From: Pseudomaricurvus sp. HS19
GTDB lineage: Bacteria; Pseudomonadota; Gammaproteobacteria; Pseudomonadales; Cellvibrionaceae
DNA: 64,000 nt
Assembly (NCBI RefSeq): GCF_009857815.1
Contig: NZ_WVVW01000001.1
Coordinates: 744,001 to 808,000, forward strand
Direction: 5' to 3'
Both the position numbers and the translations under genes were made by a program. Below the pieces are notes generated by a model. The model did not search any database and had not been told where the DNA came from. It worked only from the letters and a program-made list of their open reading frames with translations. Positions 8,444 to 17,090 of the stretch are shown here, one piece after another. Positions within the stretch are counted from its first letter, which is position 1. Each line of letters begins with the position of its first letter.

Positions 8444-9289
8444 ATGGCCCTCGAGACCAAAGAGATCAAACCGCAGATCGGCACCGAAATTCATGCCAGC
8501 AAAGAAGTCCTGCTGAGCGGTGAGTACGCCTCCCAGATTCGTGATCTGCTGGAGCAGCGTGGCGTTCTGGTATTCCCGAAAGTGGGCTTTACCGATGCCG
8601 AGCAAGTGGAATTCACCAAGACCCTGGGTAAATTCGCCCCGGAAATCGCCCACGGCGGCAACCTGGATGACGCCAACCCCGGCGAAGGCATCCACAAGAT
8701 CACCCTCGACGCCAGCCAGACCGGCGCTGCCGACTACCTGAAAGGCTCCATGTACTGGCACATTGATGGCACCATGAACACCGTGCCAATCCTGGCCTCC
8801 CTGCTGTCTGCCCAGTACATGCCACCCGAAGGCGGCCAGACCGACTTCTGTAACACCTACGCCGCCTACGACGAGCTGAGCGACGAGGAGAAAGAAGACT
8901 ACGATGACCTGCGCGTTCTGCACGCTGCCTGGGCTTCCCTGTTCTACTACAACCCTGAGCCCGTTCAGCCTCACCTCGAAGCCATGATGAACATCGGCGA
9001 CGCCGAGCTGCCCCTGGTGTGGGAACACAAGTCAGGCCGCAAGTCACTGGTTCTGGGCTGTACCGCCTACGCCGTCGAAGGCAAATCCGTTAAGGAAGGC
9101 ACCCGCCTGCTGAACAAGCTGCGCGAGTGGGCCACCCAAGAGCGCTTCAGCTACACCCACGACTGGAGTGTTGGCGACCTGGTGATCTGGGACAACACCG
9201 GCACCATGCACCGTGCCAAGCCCTACGATCCAGCCTCCGGCCGCCTGCTGCATCGCACCAAGCTGGAAGGTGAAGAGCCAATCATCTGA
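8444..9289 (+). CDS. TauD/TfdA-family Fe(II)/2-oxoglutarate dioxygenase (T1)
   Basis: 281-residue 2-oxoglutarate-dependent dioxygenase. The iron triad is H106 and D108 (YWHIDGT) and H256 (MHRAKPYD), and R271 (LLHRT) probably binds the 2-oxoglutarate carboxylate, the same order as in TauD. It would hydroxylate an unactivated C-H bond, often next to a heteroatom, with release of CO2 and succinate. Two paralogues with the same layout are T2 (27488) and T3 (47354); T1 and T3 share the C-terminal NTGTMHRAxPYD..GRLLHRTK block. AGGAG lies 9 bases before ATG. Single-gene unit closed by a strong terminator. Confidence 0.9.
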   Translation: MALETKEIKPQIGTEIHASKEVLLSGEYASQIRDLLEQRGVLVFPKVGFTDAEQVEFTKTLGKFAPEIAHGGNLDDANPGEGIHKITLDASQTGAADYLKGSMYWHIDGTMNTVPILASLLSAQYMPPEGGQTDFCNTYAAYDELSDEEKEDYDDLRVLHAAWASLFYYNPEPVQPHLEAMMNIGDAELPLVWEHKSGRKSLVLGCTAYAVEGKSVKEGTRLLNKLREWATQERFSYTHDWSVGDLVIWDNTGTMHRAKPYDPASGRLLHRTKLEGEEPII

Positions 9290-9330
9290 TTGCTCCTGGT
9301 GCCTGGCCGCTTACGGCGGCCTGCCCTCAC

Positions 9331-9359
9331 AAAAAAGCTCGCCAATGGCGAGCTTTTTT
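9331..9359 (+). terminator. Terminator after T1
   Basis: AAAAAAGCTCGCC-AAT-GGCGAGCTTTTTT: a 13-bp stem with a T-run, 41 bp past the T1 stop. It is symmetric and can also serve the minus-strand gene ending at 9398. Confidence 0.9.
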
Positions 9360-9397
9360 CGTTGCGGAACCCCGTAACCGGCCAGATCAGGTAGCAA

Positions 9398-10573
9398 TCA
9401 GGCCGCAGGCAGCATCACTTCCGCTTTGGCAGTAGCCATAACCGTTCCGTTCTGGTTTTCCATGCGACACTTCACCTGCACCACCTGGCGACCCTGCGCG
9501 TCCACAGACTTGCCTGTCACCTCGCCGGTCATAATGGTGGCATCGCCAACAAACGCCGGCCCACGGTACTGGGCATTGCAATAAGTCACCATGCCCCACT
9601 CTCCTGCCCAGCCGGACAGGTAATCCAGTACCCACGCGCCCATGGAGGCGCCGTAACCATAGCCACGTGGCATCCCGATCTTCTGCGCATAGCGACTGAA
9701 CAGGTGTCCACGGGAGGGCCCGAAATAGGCACCATCGGTCTGCTCCGGATTGAGGCGCTCCAGGTCGCCATCCATCTCGGCACCGTCCATCTCATCGGTC
9801 CAGCCCAGGTCGCCCATATCGGTACGGCGGCGCATGCCGCCCCAGATGGTCATGGTGTAAGCGCGCCATTCTGTGGCGAAGCTGGCCACACTGTGAGGAC
9901 CAAAAACCCGGGTCGGCAGCTGCTCACCTTCTGCCACAGAGCCCAGCAGGCGCTTGCCATGTCCCAGGTCGTGTAACGATTTAATCCACTGGAATTTTTT
10001 CTCTTCCAGCTCAACGACCTGCTCATCACTCCACTGTGGCTCTTCGGTTTCCGTCAGCGAGTTCATCTCCCGCGCCAGGTCAGGGCGATAGCGAATACCA
10101 GTGGAACGCTGTGTAGCGATCTTGTCGCCATCCTGGTTGTAGTAGTGGTTGTCGCCGCGCTGGAAACAGGTGGGGCCGGCAAAGCCGGTTTCCTTCACCA
10201 CGTAGTCAAATGGAATGCGTTCGTTGTGAATCATATCGCCGGGCTTGATCAGTGGCCCATGGAACCACCATTCGTCACCGCCGAATACCAGGTGGGAATT
10301 GGGGATCTTGCCCACGCAGGCCGGTGCAGCACCGTGACCGTCATCCGTGGATATGGCGAAAGACTGGGGTGCCACCATGCCACCGAAGCGACTCTCAGCA
10401 AAGTAGTCGCGGTCGTAGTGCAAACGATTGGGATAGTGCATCGCCTGCACCCAGCGGCGAATGTCGTTGGCTGCGACAGGCTCAAAAGCAATGGCGTCCT
10501 GCAGTTTTTTGCCCATGTAACGGTCGAGATCGGACGTATCCAGGGTCGCGCTATCGGGAGTCTTGTTGGTCAT
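9398..10573 (-). CDS. MaoC/FAS1-like double hot-dog dehydratase (M1)
   Basis: 391-residue protein with two hot-dog domains of the MaoC-like/FAS1-type dehydratase family. The N-terminal domain has VAPQSFAISTDDG and the C-terminal domain has PRGYGYGASMGAWVLDYLSGW, a motif common in acyl dehydratases and mesaconyl-CoA-hydratase-like proteins. The hydratase signature expected in the first domain (GDxNPLH) is changed to HYPNRLHYD, so the usual catalytic Asp is absent there. It probably hydrates or dehydrates a CoA thioester. Same general family as M2 (62634) but divergent. AAGGA lies before ATG 10573. Transcribed alone or behind the CoA-transferase genes, separated from them by a terminator at 10686. 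Confidence 0.75.
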   Translation of the reverse strand: MTNKTPDSATLDTSDLDRYMGKKLQDAIAFEPVAANDIRRWVQAMHYPNRLHYDRDYFAESRFGGMVAPQSFAISTDDGHGAAPACVGKIPNSHLVFGGDEWWFHGPLIKPGDMIHNERIPFDYVVKETGFAGPTCFQRGDNHYYNQDGDKIATQRSTGIRYRPDLAREMNSLTETEEPQWSDEQVVELEEKKFQWIKSLHDLGHGKRLLGSVAEGEQLPTRVFGPHSVASFATEWRAYTMTIWGGMRRRTDMGDLGWTDEMDGAEMDGDLERLNPEQTDGAYFGPSRGHLFSRYAQKIGMPRGYGYGASMGAWVLDYLSGWAGEWGMVTYCNAQYRGPAFVGDATIMTGEVTGKSVDAQGRQVVQVKCRMENQNGTVMATAKAEVMLPAA

Positions 10574-10685
10574 TATTGTTATCCTTGTTCATCACTCAAA
10601 CGAAAATACTGCCCTACTGCACGAGAGAAAAAAAGCACCCCTGCAGTGCATCGACATGAACGGGGCTTTGCAGACATTCCGCAAC

Positions 10686-10708
10686 AAAAAAAGGGGCCCG
10701 CAGGCCCC
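10686..10708 (-). terminator. Terminator after the CoA-transferase operon
   Basis: On the minus strand GGGGCC-TGCG-GGCCCC is followed by seven T, 20 bp past the scoB stop. Confidence 0.85.
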
Positions 10709-10727
10709 AGTGCAAAAACATAAGCTA

Positions 10728-11387
10728 TCAGGCGAATGTCATTTCAGGCACGTGATCAGGTACGATCAGCTTACCTTCAGTTTTGGCAATGATCTCCTCC
10801 ACAGAGATCCCCGGGGCGCGCTCTTTCAGGATAAAGGCGCCATTTTCGATTTCCAGGTAGGCCAGGTCTGTCAGCACCTTGTGAATGCAGCCGGAGCCGG
10901 TTAATGGCAAGGTGCAGCTGTTCAGTAGCTTGGAGTTACCGTGCTTGTCGGCGTGGGTCATCATCACAATGATGTTGCGCGCCGCTGCCACCAGGTCCAT
11001 GGCGCCGCCCATGCCCTTGATCAGCTTTCCTGGCACCATCCATGAGGCGATATCGCCATTGACGTCCACTTCGAAAGCGCCCAACACAGTGAGATCGACG
11101 TGACCACCACGAATCATTTCAAAGGACGCTGCAGAGGAGAATACCGCTGCGCCGGCAATGGTGGTAACGGTTTCCTTACCGGCATTGATCATGTCGGCGT
11201 CCAGTTCGGCTTCGGTGGGGTACGGACCCATGCCAAGAATGCCGTTTTCCGACTGCAGCATTACTTCCATACCTTCCGGCACGTAGTTGGCCACCAGCGT
11301 CGGCATGCCGATGCCGAGGTTTACGTAGTAGCCGTCTTCCAGCTCGCGGGCCACGCGCATGGCCATTTGTTCTCTAGTCAGTGACAC
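10728..11387 (-). CDS. scoB: 3-oxoacid CoA-transferase, subunit B
   Basis: 219-residue beta subunit of the family I CoA-transferases (succinyl-CoA:3-oxoacid type, also AtoA/PcaJ-like). The SENG motif supplies the glutamate that forms the enzyme-CoA thioester; LGIGMPT and GMGGAMDL are the family's glycine loops. It moves CoA from succinyl- or acetyl-CoA to a 3-oxoacid. Start is GTG 11387 with GGAGG 8 bases upstream. It follows subunit A by 12 bp in one operon and ends at the terminator at 10686. Whether the true substrate is acetoacetate, 3-oxoadipate or a pathway-specific 3-oxoacid cannot be decided here; the symbol reflects the general family. Confidence 0.88.
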   Translation of the reverse strand: MSLTREQMAMRVARELEDGYYVNLGIGMPTLVANYVPEGMEVMLQSENGILGMGPYPTEAELDADMINAGKETVTTIAGAAVFSSAASFEMIRGGHVDLTVLGAFEVDVNGDIASWMVPGKLIKGMGGAMDLVAAARNIIVMMTHADKHGNSKLLNSCTLPLTGSGCIHKVLTDLAYLEIENGAFILKERAPGISVEEIIAKTEGKLIVPDHVPEMTFA

Positions 11388-11399
11388 AGTAACTTCCTC

Positions 11400-12101
11400 C
11401 TAGCCTTGGCGCACGGTGCGTTTTTCGATGCGTTTTTCAAACGTGCCCTGAATCAGGCGATTGACGTAGATACCCGGGGTCTGGATCTGAGCCGGGTCCA
11501 GCTCGCCTGGTTCAACAATCTCTTCCACTTCCATCACACAGATCTTGCCGCAGGTAGCGGCCATGGGGTTGAAGTTCTGCGCGGTGTGGCGATAGATGGC
11601 GTTGCCATAGCGGTCGGCCTTCCAGGCTTTCACCAGCGAGAAATCGGCGTTAATAGCCTCCTCCAGCACGTAGTGGCGACCATTGAACTCACGGGTCTCC
11701 TTGCCTTCGGCGATGGGCGTGCCGTAACCGGTGGCTGTGTAGAACGCGGGAATGCCAGCGCCACCAGCTCGCATCTTCTCCGCCAGCGTGCCCTGCGGAG
11801 TGAGGATCACTTCCAGCTCGCCTTCCAGCATCTGCCGCTCGAACTCTTTGTTTTCACCCACATACGAGGCATAGATGCGGGAGATCTGCTTGTCCTGCAG
11901 CAGCAGGCCCAGGCCGAATCCATCAACGCCGCAGTTGTTGGAGAATACGGTCAGGTCGCGGGTACCCATTTTCTTTACCTGAGCAATCAGGTTTTCCGGT
12001 ATGCCGCAGAGGCCAAAACCCCCAACCGCCATACTCATGCCATCGGTCAATCCGGCCAGTGCCTCTTCGTAGCTGTGCACCACCTTGTCAAATCCGGCCA
12101 T
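11400..12101 (-). CDS. scoA: 3-oxoacid CoA-transferase, subunit A
   Basis: 233-residue alpha subunit of a family I CoA-transferase, the normal length for ScoA. It shows the family [13 protein letters not shown] motif near residue 30 and the [15 protein letters not shown] stretch. It forms a heterotetramer with the adjacent subunit B. ATG 12101 follows GGGGAGG at good spacing; an in-frame start 10 codons upstream is less likely. First gene of a two-gene operon divergent from a LysR regulator, with a T-N11-A palindrome between them, which suggests direct LysR control. Confidence 0.88.
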   Translation of the reverse strand: MAGFDKVVHSYEEALAGLTDGMSMAVGGFGLCGIPENLIAQVKKMGTRDLTVFSNNCGVDGFGLGLLLQDKQISRIYASYVGENKEFERQMLEGELEVILTPQGTLAEKMRAGGAGIPAFYTATGYGTPIAEGKETREFNGRHYVLEEAINADFSLVKAWKADRYGNAIYRHTAQNFNPMAATCGKICVMEVEEIVEPGELDPAQIQTPGIYVNRLIQGTFEKRIEKRTVRQG

Positions 12102-12154
12102 GCAGCCTCCCCTTCTGTTTTGAAAACTCACTCAACGTTTTGTGTTGTCTAGTG

Positions 12155-12167
12155 TTGCCAATCGCAA
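12155..12167. promoter_or_regulatory. LysR-type T-N11-A box
   Basis: TTGC-CAATC-GCAA is a palindrome with the T-N11-A geometry of LysR-family binding sites. It lies 54 bp before scoA and 44 bp before lysR in a 109-bp divergent promoter region, the classic place for autoregulation plus activation of the neighbour. Confidence 0.6.
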
Positions 12168-12210
12168 TATATTTAGCAAATTGATACTTTTTATGCATTG
12201 ATTTAGAAAT

Positions 12211-13107
12211 ATGATTAATGTCTCCCCCAAGCAACTGAAGGCCTTTGTCGCCGTGGCAGAGTGTCGCAGCTTCGCCGAAGCCTGCGCAGTGGTGCACCTG
12301 TCGCAACCGGCCTTGAGTATGGCCATCAAAAACCTGGAGCAAGCGGTGGGCGGCCAACTGCTGGTGCGCACCACCCGCACCATTTCACTGTCGCCAGAGG
12401 GCCAGAGCTTCCTGCCGGTAGCGAGGCGCCTGCTGACAGACTGGGAAACCGCCTTCAACGACCTTCACAACCTGTTTGCCCGCCAGCGCGGCAAGCTGAC
12501 GGTGGCCGCCATGCCCTCCTACGCCGCCACCCGCCTGCCTGATGTTTTGGCTGCCTTCAGCCGCGACTACCCCAACATCAACGTGCTGATCGAGGATGTG
12601 GTGGCAGAACAGGTTAACGAGCGGGTGTTATCCGGGCGCGCAGAAATCGGCGTCACCTTCCAGCCTGATGATCTCAATGAACTGACATTTGTGCCCCTGT
12701 TCGAAGATCGCTTTGTGGCCGCCCTGCCAGCCGGCCACTCCCTCGCGACCGCCAAAAGCCTTACCTGGAAGGTGATTGCCGCACAGCCCCTGCTGCTGCT
12801 GCAGCAACCCTCAGGAATTCGGGCGCTGGTAGAGAGGACGCTTGAGGAGCTCGGCCTGCAGGCCAGCGTAGAGATGGAGGCGCACCACCTGGCCACCCTC
12901 GGGAAAATGGTTGCTGCGGGACTGGGGGTCAGCGTGGTGCCCACACTCTACAGCGAGCAACTGCACGCACTGGGGGCGGTCTGCCTGCCTTTGCGCAACC
13001 CCACCATTGAAAGAAAAGTCGGCGTTATTTATAGAAAAAACAACCCGTTATCTTCAGCAGTTAAAGCAATGATTGAAGTTCTGCAGGCCCAGGGGGCAAC
13101 CCCCTGA
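12211..13107 (+). CDS. LysR-family transcriptional regulator
   Basis: 298-residue LysR-type regulator. The N-terminal winged helix-turn-helix (residues ~6-65) has the family pattern LKAFVAVAECRSFAEACAVVHLSQPALSMAIKNLEQ. The rest is a periplasmic-binding-like effector domain. It probably activates the divergent CoA-transferase genes in response to a pathway acid or CoA intermediate. The T-N11-A box in the shared promoter supports this. It runs tail-to-tail with the GntR gene (19-bp gap). Confidence 0.9.
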   Translation: MINVSPKQLKAFVAVAECRSFAEACAVVHLSQPALSMAIKNLEQAVGGQLLVRTTRTISLSPEGQSFLPVARRLLTDWETAFNDLHNLFARQRGKLTVAAMPSYAATRLPDVLAAFSRDYPNINVLIEDVVAEQVNERVLSGRAEIGVTFQPDDLNELTFVPLFEDRFVAALPAGHSLATAKSLTWKVIAAQPLLLLQQPSGIRALVERTLEELGLQASVEMEAHHLATLGKMVAAGLGVSVVPTLYSEQLHALGAVCLPLRNPTIERKVGVIYRKNNPLSSAVKAMIEVLQAQGATP

Positions 13108-13126
13108 AGCCTGCCGAAGGTGCCTG

Positions 13127-13954
13127 TCAGCCCTTCATGCGGCGCATGGTCATGCTGTGCTGGTAGCGGGACGCCGGGTGCACGTTAATGGTTACCTGCG
13201 CCACTTTCTGATCGGTGGTTTTGTAGCTGCGGCGCACTTCCAGTGCCGCCGCAGCCGGCTCCTCACGAAACTCCGCGGCCAACTCCGGTGACAACAGGGT
13301 CGCGGAAATCTGCTGGTTTACCTCGCTGATACTCTGCCCGAACAGATCCTCGATCAGCGGAAAGATCGGCCCGCTGTGGCGATGCAGCAACCGCCCCACC
13401 GCGGCGTAATCGCGATTGATGTAGTACTCGGTGTAGCAGACCGGCACATCAACCCCGTCCTCATGCCGGAAAGCCTTTACCTGCAGCCACTCCTCACCTT
13501 TGGTCAGGCCGGCGCGGGCCGCCAGCCGGGCATCCAGAGTGACCATCTTGACACTGCTGATTACCAGACGGGTGCCACCGGCAAAGGCCACCAGGTCATT
13601 GATGGACATCACCTGGTGGATGTCCGAGTCACTGTTGCTTGGCGGCACCACTACGGTCCCGGCACCGCGACGGGAAACCACCAGCCCATCCTCACGTAAC
13701 AGGCGCAACGCCTCCCGTACGGTGTAACGACTAACCGAAAAACGGTCGCAAAGGTTGTCTTCCGTGGGCAGCAGGGAGCCTACCGGGTGTACCCCGGAGA
13801 CGATCTCATCCCGGAGCACATTGGCGAGTTGCACATACAGCGGGCCGCTACCCGGGCCGGACGCCAGGCCGGAGTGTTGCTGGCCATCGCGCAAGGAGCG
13901 GGACTGGGTGGACGATTCGTTGTCGCCCTCCACCGGGTTAGTGATTTCGTTCAT
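13127..13954 (-). CDS. GntR-family regulator, HutC/UTRA type
   Basis: 275-residue GntR regulator. After a polar ~35-residue N-terminal extension comes the winged helix (residues ~38-105; LRDEIVSGVHPVGSLLPTE and SRYTVREALRLLREDGLVVSRRGAGTVV). A UTRA effector-binding domain follows (~125-270). It faces Rieske gene R2 across a 360-bp region with two TGTCC-type inverted repeats. The same short motif recurs before TPP1 and T3, so this protein is the best local candidate for controlling all three units. Effector unknown. GAGG lies 13 bases before the ATG, a rather wide spacing. Confidence 0.88.
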   Translation of the reverse strand: MNEITNPVEGDNESSTQSRSLRDGQQHSGLASGPGSGPLYVQLANVLRDEIVSGVHPVGSLLPTEDNLCDRFSVSRYTVREALRLLREDGLVVSRRGAGTVVVPPSNSDSDIHQVMSINDLVAFAGGTRLVISSVKMVTLDARLAARAGLTKGEEWLQVKAFRHEDGVDVPVCYTEYYINRDYAAVGRLLHRHSGPIFPLIEDLFGQSISEVNQQISATLLSPELAAEFREEPAAAALEVRRSYKTTDQKVAQVTINVHPASRYQHSMTMRRMKG

Positions 13955-14120
13955 GTCAATTTTGGCCTCGGGTCAGAGCAACGATTGCACTCATGGCACA
14001 GGTGCCTGGAGCGTTCATCCCTGCTGCCAGCCACCATTCGGGTTGGAACCGGCGCATAGGCGAGCGGTAGGGCCGCAGGCCTGCCGGAATCTCAAACAAC
14101 ACCAGACTACCACCATTAAA

Positions 14121-14132
14121 TTGTCCGTACAA
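14121..14132. promoter_or_regulatory. TTGTCCGTACAA site, candidate GntR operator
   Basis: Near-palindrome TTGT-CCGT-ACAA in the gntR/R2 intergenic region. The same 10-mer TTGTCCGTAC recurs at 23126 (before TPP1) and 48301 (before T3). Confidence 0.5.
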
Positions 14133-14197
14133 CATGTAAATATATCCGTTAGACCAAGGGTTAATATTGATTAAATGGCACCACTATGCCAATGTAT

Positions 14198-14209
14198 ATG
14201 TCTGGACAT
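14198..14209. promoter_or_regulatory. ATGTCTGGACAT site, candidate GntR operator
   Basis: Perfect 5-2-5 inverted repeat (ATGTC-TG-GACAT) 106 bp before the R2 start, related to the TTGTCCGTAC element. No gene lies in 13955-14314; this region is a divergent promoter. Confidence 0.4.
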
Positions 14210-14314
14210 GTACGTGCCTTCCCGCACTCCCCTGCACCTCCGCAGGCTCCAACCTCAGAGACAGATGGTCACTGCCGCGCAAGCCGGCCCGATCAACCAA
14301 TAAGCGAGGATCCA

Positions 14315-15691
14315 ATGAGCGATATCGACAACAACCTGCACATTGACGACCTGGAGCAACCCGTCGTCATTCCTACCGAAGCCTATATTTCCCCCGAATA
14401 CGCCCGCGCCGAAAGCGAAAAGCTGTGGCGCAAGGTCTGGCTGCAGGCCGGCCGTGAAGAAGACCTGCCCGAGGTGGGCGACTTCCTCACCTTCGATGTC
14501 GGTGTCGATACCATCCTCATTACCCGCCCTGCGGCGGACACGATCAAAGCCTTCCACAACGTCTGTCCGCACCGCGGCCGTCGCCTGGTGGACACTCCCG
14601 CCGGCCAGCACAACGCCAAGGGCCGCCGCAACCAGTTCATCTGCGCCTATCACGGCTGGCGCTTTAACCAGGACGGCGAAAACACCCACGTCCCTGAAAA
14701 GCAGGATTGGCAAGGCGCCCTGGATAACGGTTGCGCCGATCTCGCCAGTGTGAAGTGCGAAACCTGGGGCGGCTGGATCTGGATCAACATGGATCCCGAC
14801 TGCGAGCCACTGAAAGATTTCCTGGAGCCCGTCACCACCATGCTGGACCCGTTCCAGCTGCAAAACATGCGCGTGCGCTGGCGCAAGTGGGGCATTTTCG
14901 ACTGTAACTGGAAAGTGGCCATGGAAGCGTTCAACGAAACCTACCATGTGCAAACCACCCACCCGGAATTCAACCGTTACGGCAACTTCCGCGGCTGGGC
15001 CCGTGCCCAGGGCGAGCGCGGCCTGCACAGCAACATCGGTTACGACACGCCCAAGGACATGGACGAAAACCAGTCCGCCAAATTGCGCGTCGGCACCACT
15101 GCAGATCCACGTATCACTACTGCCGAACTGCAGAACTACACCTGGGAAAACGCCAACACCAACACCACCCAGACCCTGGTGGATGCGGCCAACCGCCTGA
15201 AAGACGAACTCCCGGAAGGCACCCCGGCCGGTGAAGTACTCATGCACTGGCTGAAAACCGCCCGCGAAGACGACGCCGCCAAGGGTGTAATCTGGCCAGA
15301 GGTGGAGCCTGCCCACGTTGGCAAGAGCGGAACCGCCTGGCAGATCTTCCCCAATTTCCAGATCGGCCACGCCGTCAACAACATGCTCTGCTACAGCGCC
15401 CGCCCCTACGGCAACGACCCTGACAAGTGCATCTTCGAAGGCGCCGTTTACCAGCTGTTCCCCGAGGGTGAAGAGCCTAAAGCCGAGTGGGAATACTGCG
15501 AAGCCACCGCCGAAGCCTGGTGCTACGTGCTTGGCCAGGACTTCTCCAACATGGCCGCTGTACAGCAGGGCATGAAGTCAGCCGGCTTCATGGGCCCCCG
15601 CCCCAACCCTTACATGGAACGGGCCACGGCCAACCTGCACCGGAACCTGGCCAACTACATGGGCGCCGGCGCACCGCGCAAGCTGAAATAA
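14315..15691 (+). CDS. Rieske non-heme iron oxygenase alpha subunit (R2)
   Basis: 458-residue RHO alpha subunit. Rieske ligands are C84, H86, C110 and H113; the iron site is ETYHVQTTH with H211 and H216; the bridging residue is E208 (Glu, not Asp). The 23-residue spacing between the two Rieske pairs groups it with R3 and R4 rather than R1/R5. ATG 14315 follows GCGAGGA; an open frame 43 codons longer lacks family character. First gene after the GntR-controlled promoter, closed by a terminator at 15770 before the CoA-transferase gene. Substrate unknown; no partner electron-transfer gene nearby. Confidence 0.9.
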   Translation: MSDIDNNLHIDDLEQPVVIPTEAYISPEYARAESEKLWRKVWLQAGREEDLPEVGDFLTFDVGVDTILITRPAADTIKAFHNVCPHRGRRLVDTPAGQHNAKGRRNQFICAYHGWRFNQDGENTHVPEKQDWQGALDNGCADLASVKCETWGGWIWINMDPDCEPLKDFLEPVTTMLDPFQLQNMRVRWRKWGIFDCNWKVAMEAFNETYHVQTTHPEFNRYGNFRGWARAQGERGLHSNIGYDTPKDMDENQSAKLRVGTTADPRITTAELQNYTWENANTNTTQTLVDAANRLKDELPEGTPAGEVLMHWLKTAREDDAAKGVIWPEVEPAHVGKSGTAWQIFPNFQIGHAVNNMLCYSARPYGNDPDKCIFEGAVYQLFPEGEEPKAEWEYCEATAEAWCYVLGQDFSNMAAVQQGMKSAGFMGPRPNPYMERATANLHRNLANYMGAGAPRKLK

Positions 15692-15769
15692 ACCGGCTCC
15701 CGCTACACCGGGACAAACACTACAACCAAAGAGGCCATTCAGAGCCTCCAGGCAACAACATTACGCAAG

Positions 15770-15797
15770 ACCCTGCCCACCCCGAAGCAGGGTTTTT
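15770..15797 (+). terminator. Terminator after R2
   Basis: ACCCTGC-N10-GCAGGGT followed by TTTT; the stem can be extended by outer CGCAA/TTGCG pairs. It lies 78 bp past the R2 stop. Confidence 0.75.
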
Positions 15798-15838
15798 GCG
15801 TTCAAATTCGCTGACAAAGCGCATGAGGATACACACAA

Positions 15839-16999
15839 GTGAACCACTCTGGACCTTTAGCCGGAATCCGGGTTGTCGATCTGACAGCCATGGTCATGGG
15901 CCCCTACTCCACCCAGATCATGGCCGACATGGGCGCCGACGTAATCAAGATTGAGCCGCCCGCCGGTGACCCGACACGCTTCGTCTCCCAGGGCGTGGAA
16001 GCGGGGATGAGCGGCGTATTTATCAACGTTAACCGCGGCAAGCGCAGCATGGTACTCGACCTTCGTAGTGAAGAAGGTAAAAAAGCACTGCGCGACCTGA
16101 TTGCGGAGGCTGATGTCTTTATCCACTCCATGCGCGCCAAAGCCATCGCCAAACTGGGCTTCGCCTACGACGACGTTGCCGCCATCAAACCGGACATCGT
16201 TTACACCAACTGCTATGGCTACGGACGTCGCGGCCCCGATGCGGACAAGCCCGCCTACGACGACACCATCCAGGCGGAATGTGGCCTGCCATCCGTGCAG
16301 GAAGCGCTGACCGGCAAGGCCGACTACGTGGGCACCATCATGGCCGACAAGATCGCCGGCCTGACCGTGTTCTACGCTACCGTGCTGGCCCTGTTCCATC
16401 GCCAGCGCACCGGCGAAGGCCAGGAAGTTGAAGTGGGCATGTTCGAGACAATGGCCTCCTTCATGCTGGTTGAGCACGCCGACCGCGCCATCTTTGATCC
16501 GGCCATCGGTCCCGCCAACTACCATCGCGCCGTGGCCCCGAACCGTCGCCCCTACCAGACCAAAGATGGCCATATCTCGGCACTGGTCTATAACGACAAG
16601 CACTGGAACGCCTTTGTGGGTGCAGTGAAACCCGCCTGGGCCAGCGATGAGTTCGACACCCTGCAGAAACGCGCCAAACAGATCAACCTTGTCTATGGTC
16701 ATCTGGGTGAGACCTTCAAGGAGCGCACCACCCAGGAGTGGCTGGACCTGCTCAACGAACTGAGCATCCCCTGCGCCCCGCTGCGTTCACCGGGCGAGCT
16801 GTTTGATAACGAACACCTCAATGCCGTGAACTTCTTTGAAACCATCGAAACCGCGGCGGGCAAAATCCGCTTCCCCGGCGTACCTACCTGGTTTTCCAAG
16901 ACTCCGGGCAAAGTACACGGACCGGCTCCGACACTGGGCCAGCACACCAGTGAACTGCTGGAACAGCTGGGCGACGCCGCCAACGATGAGCCCATTTAA
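15839..16999 (+). CDS. Family III (CaiB/BaiF) CoA-transferase (C1)
   Basis: 386-residue type III CoA-transferase (formyl-CoA/carnitine CoA-transferase family). N-terminal LAGIRVVDLTAMVMGPYSTQIMADMGADVIKIEPP is the family start; by alignment to FRC the catalytic aspartate that carries the mixed anhydride is D170 (MADKIAG). It would move CoA from a donor thioester to a pathway carboxylate. The GTG start has GAGGA about 10 bases upstream. It opens a run of acyl-CoA genes (dehydrogenase, CitE-like, acetyl-CoA hydrolase-like, crotonases), so it probably makes the thioester they process. A second member is at 61172. Confidence 0.88.
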   Translation: MNHSGPLAGIRVVDLTAMVMGPYSTQIMADMGADVIKIEPPAGDPTRFVSQGVEAGMSGVFINVNRGKRSMVLDLRSEEGKKALRDLIAEADVFIHSMRAKAIAKLGFAYDDVAAIKPDIVYTNCYGYGRRGPDADKPAYDDTIQAECGLPSVQEALTGKADYVGTIMADKIAGLTVFYATVLALFHRQRTGEGQEVEVGMFETMASFMLVEHADRAIFDPAIGPANYHRAVAPNRRPYQTKDGHISALVYNDKHWNAFVGAVKPAWASDEFDTLQKRAKQINLVYGHLGETFKERTTQEWLDLLNELSIPCAPLRSPGELFDNEHLNAVNFFETIETAAGKIRFPGVPTWFSKTPGKVHGPAPTLGQHTSELLEQLGDAANDEPI

Positions 17000-17090
17000 G
17001 GCAGTTGATATAGTTTCTCGATACATCTCTTAACTTATTGATTTTCTGGCCATTCGTGCGCCAGCCGAATATTGAAAGAGGAGCACTACG

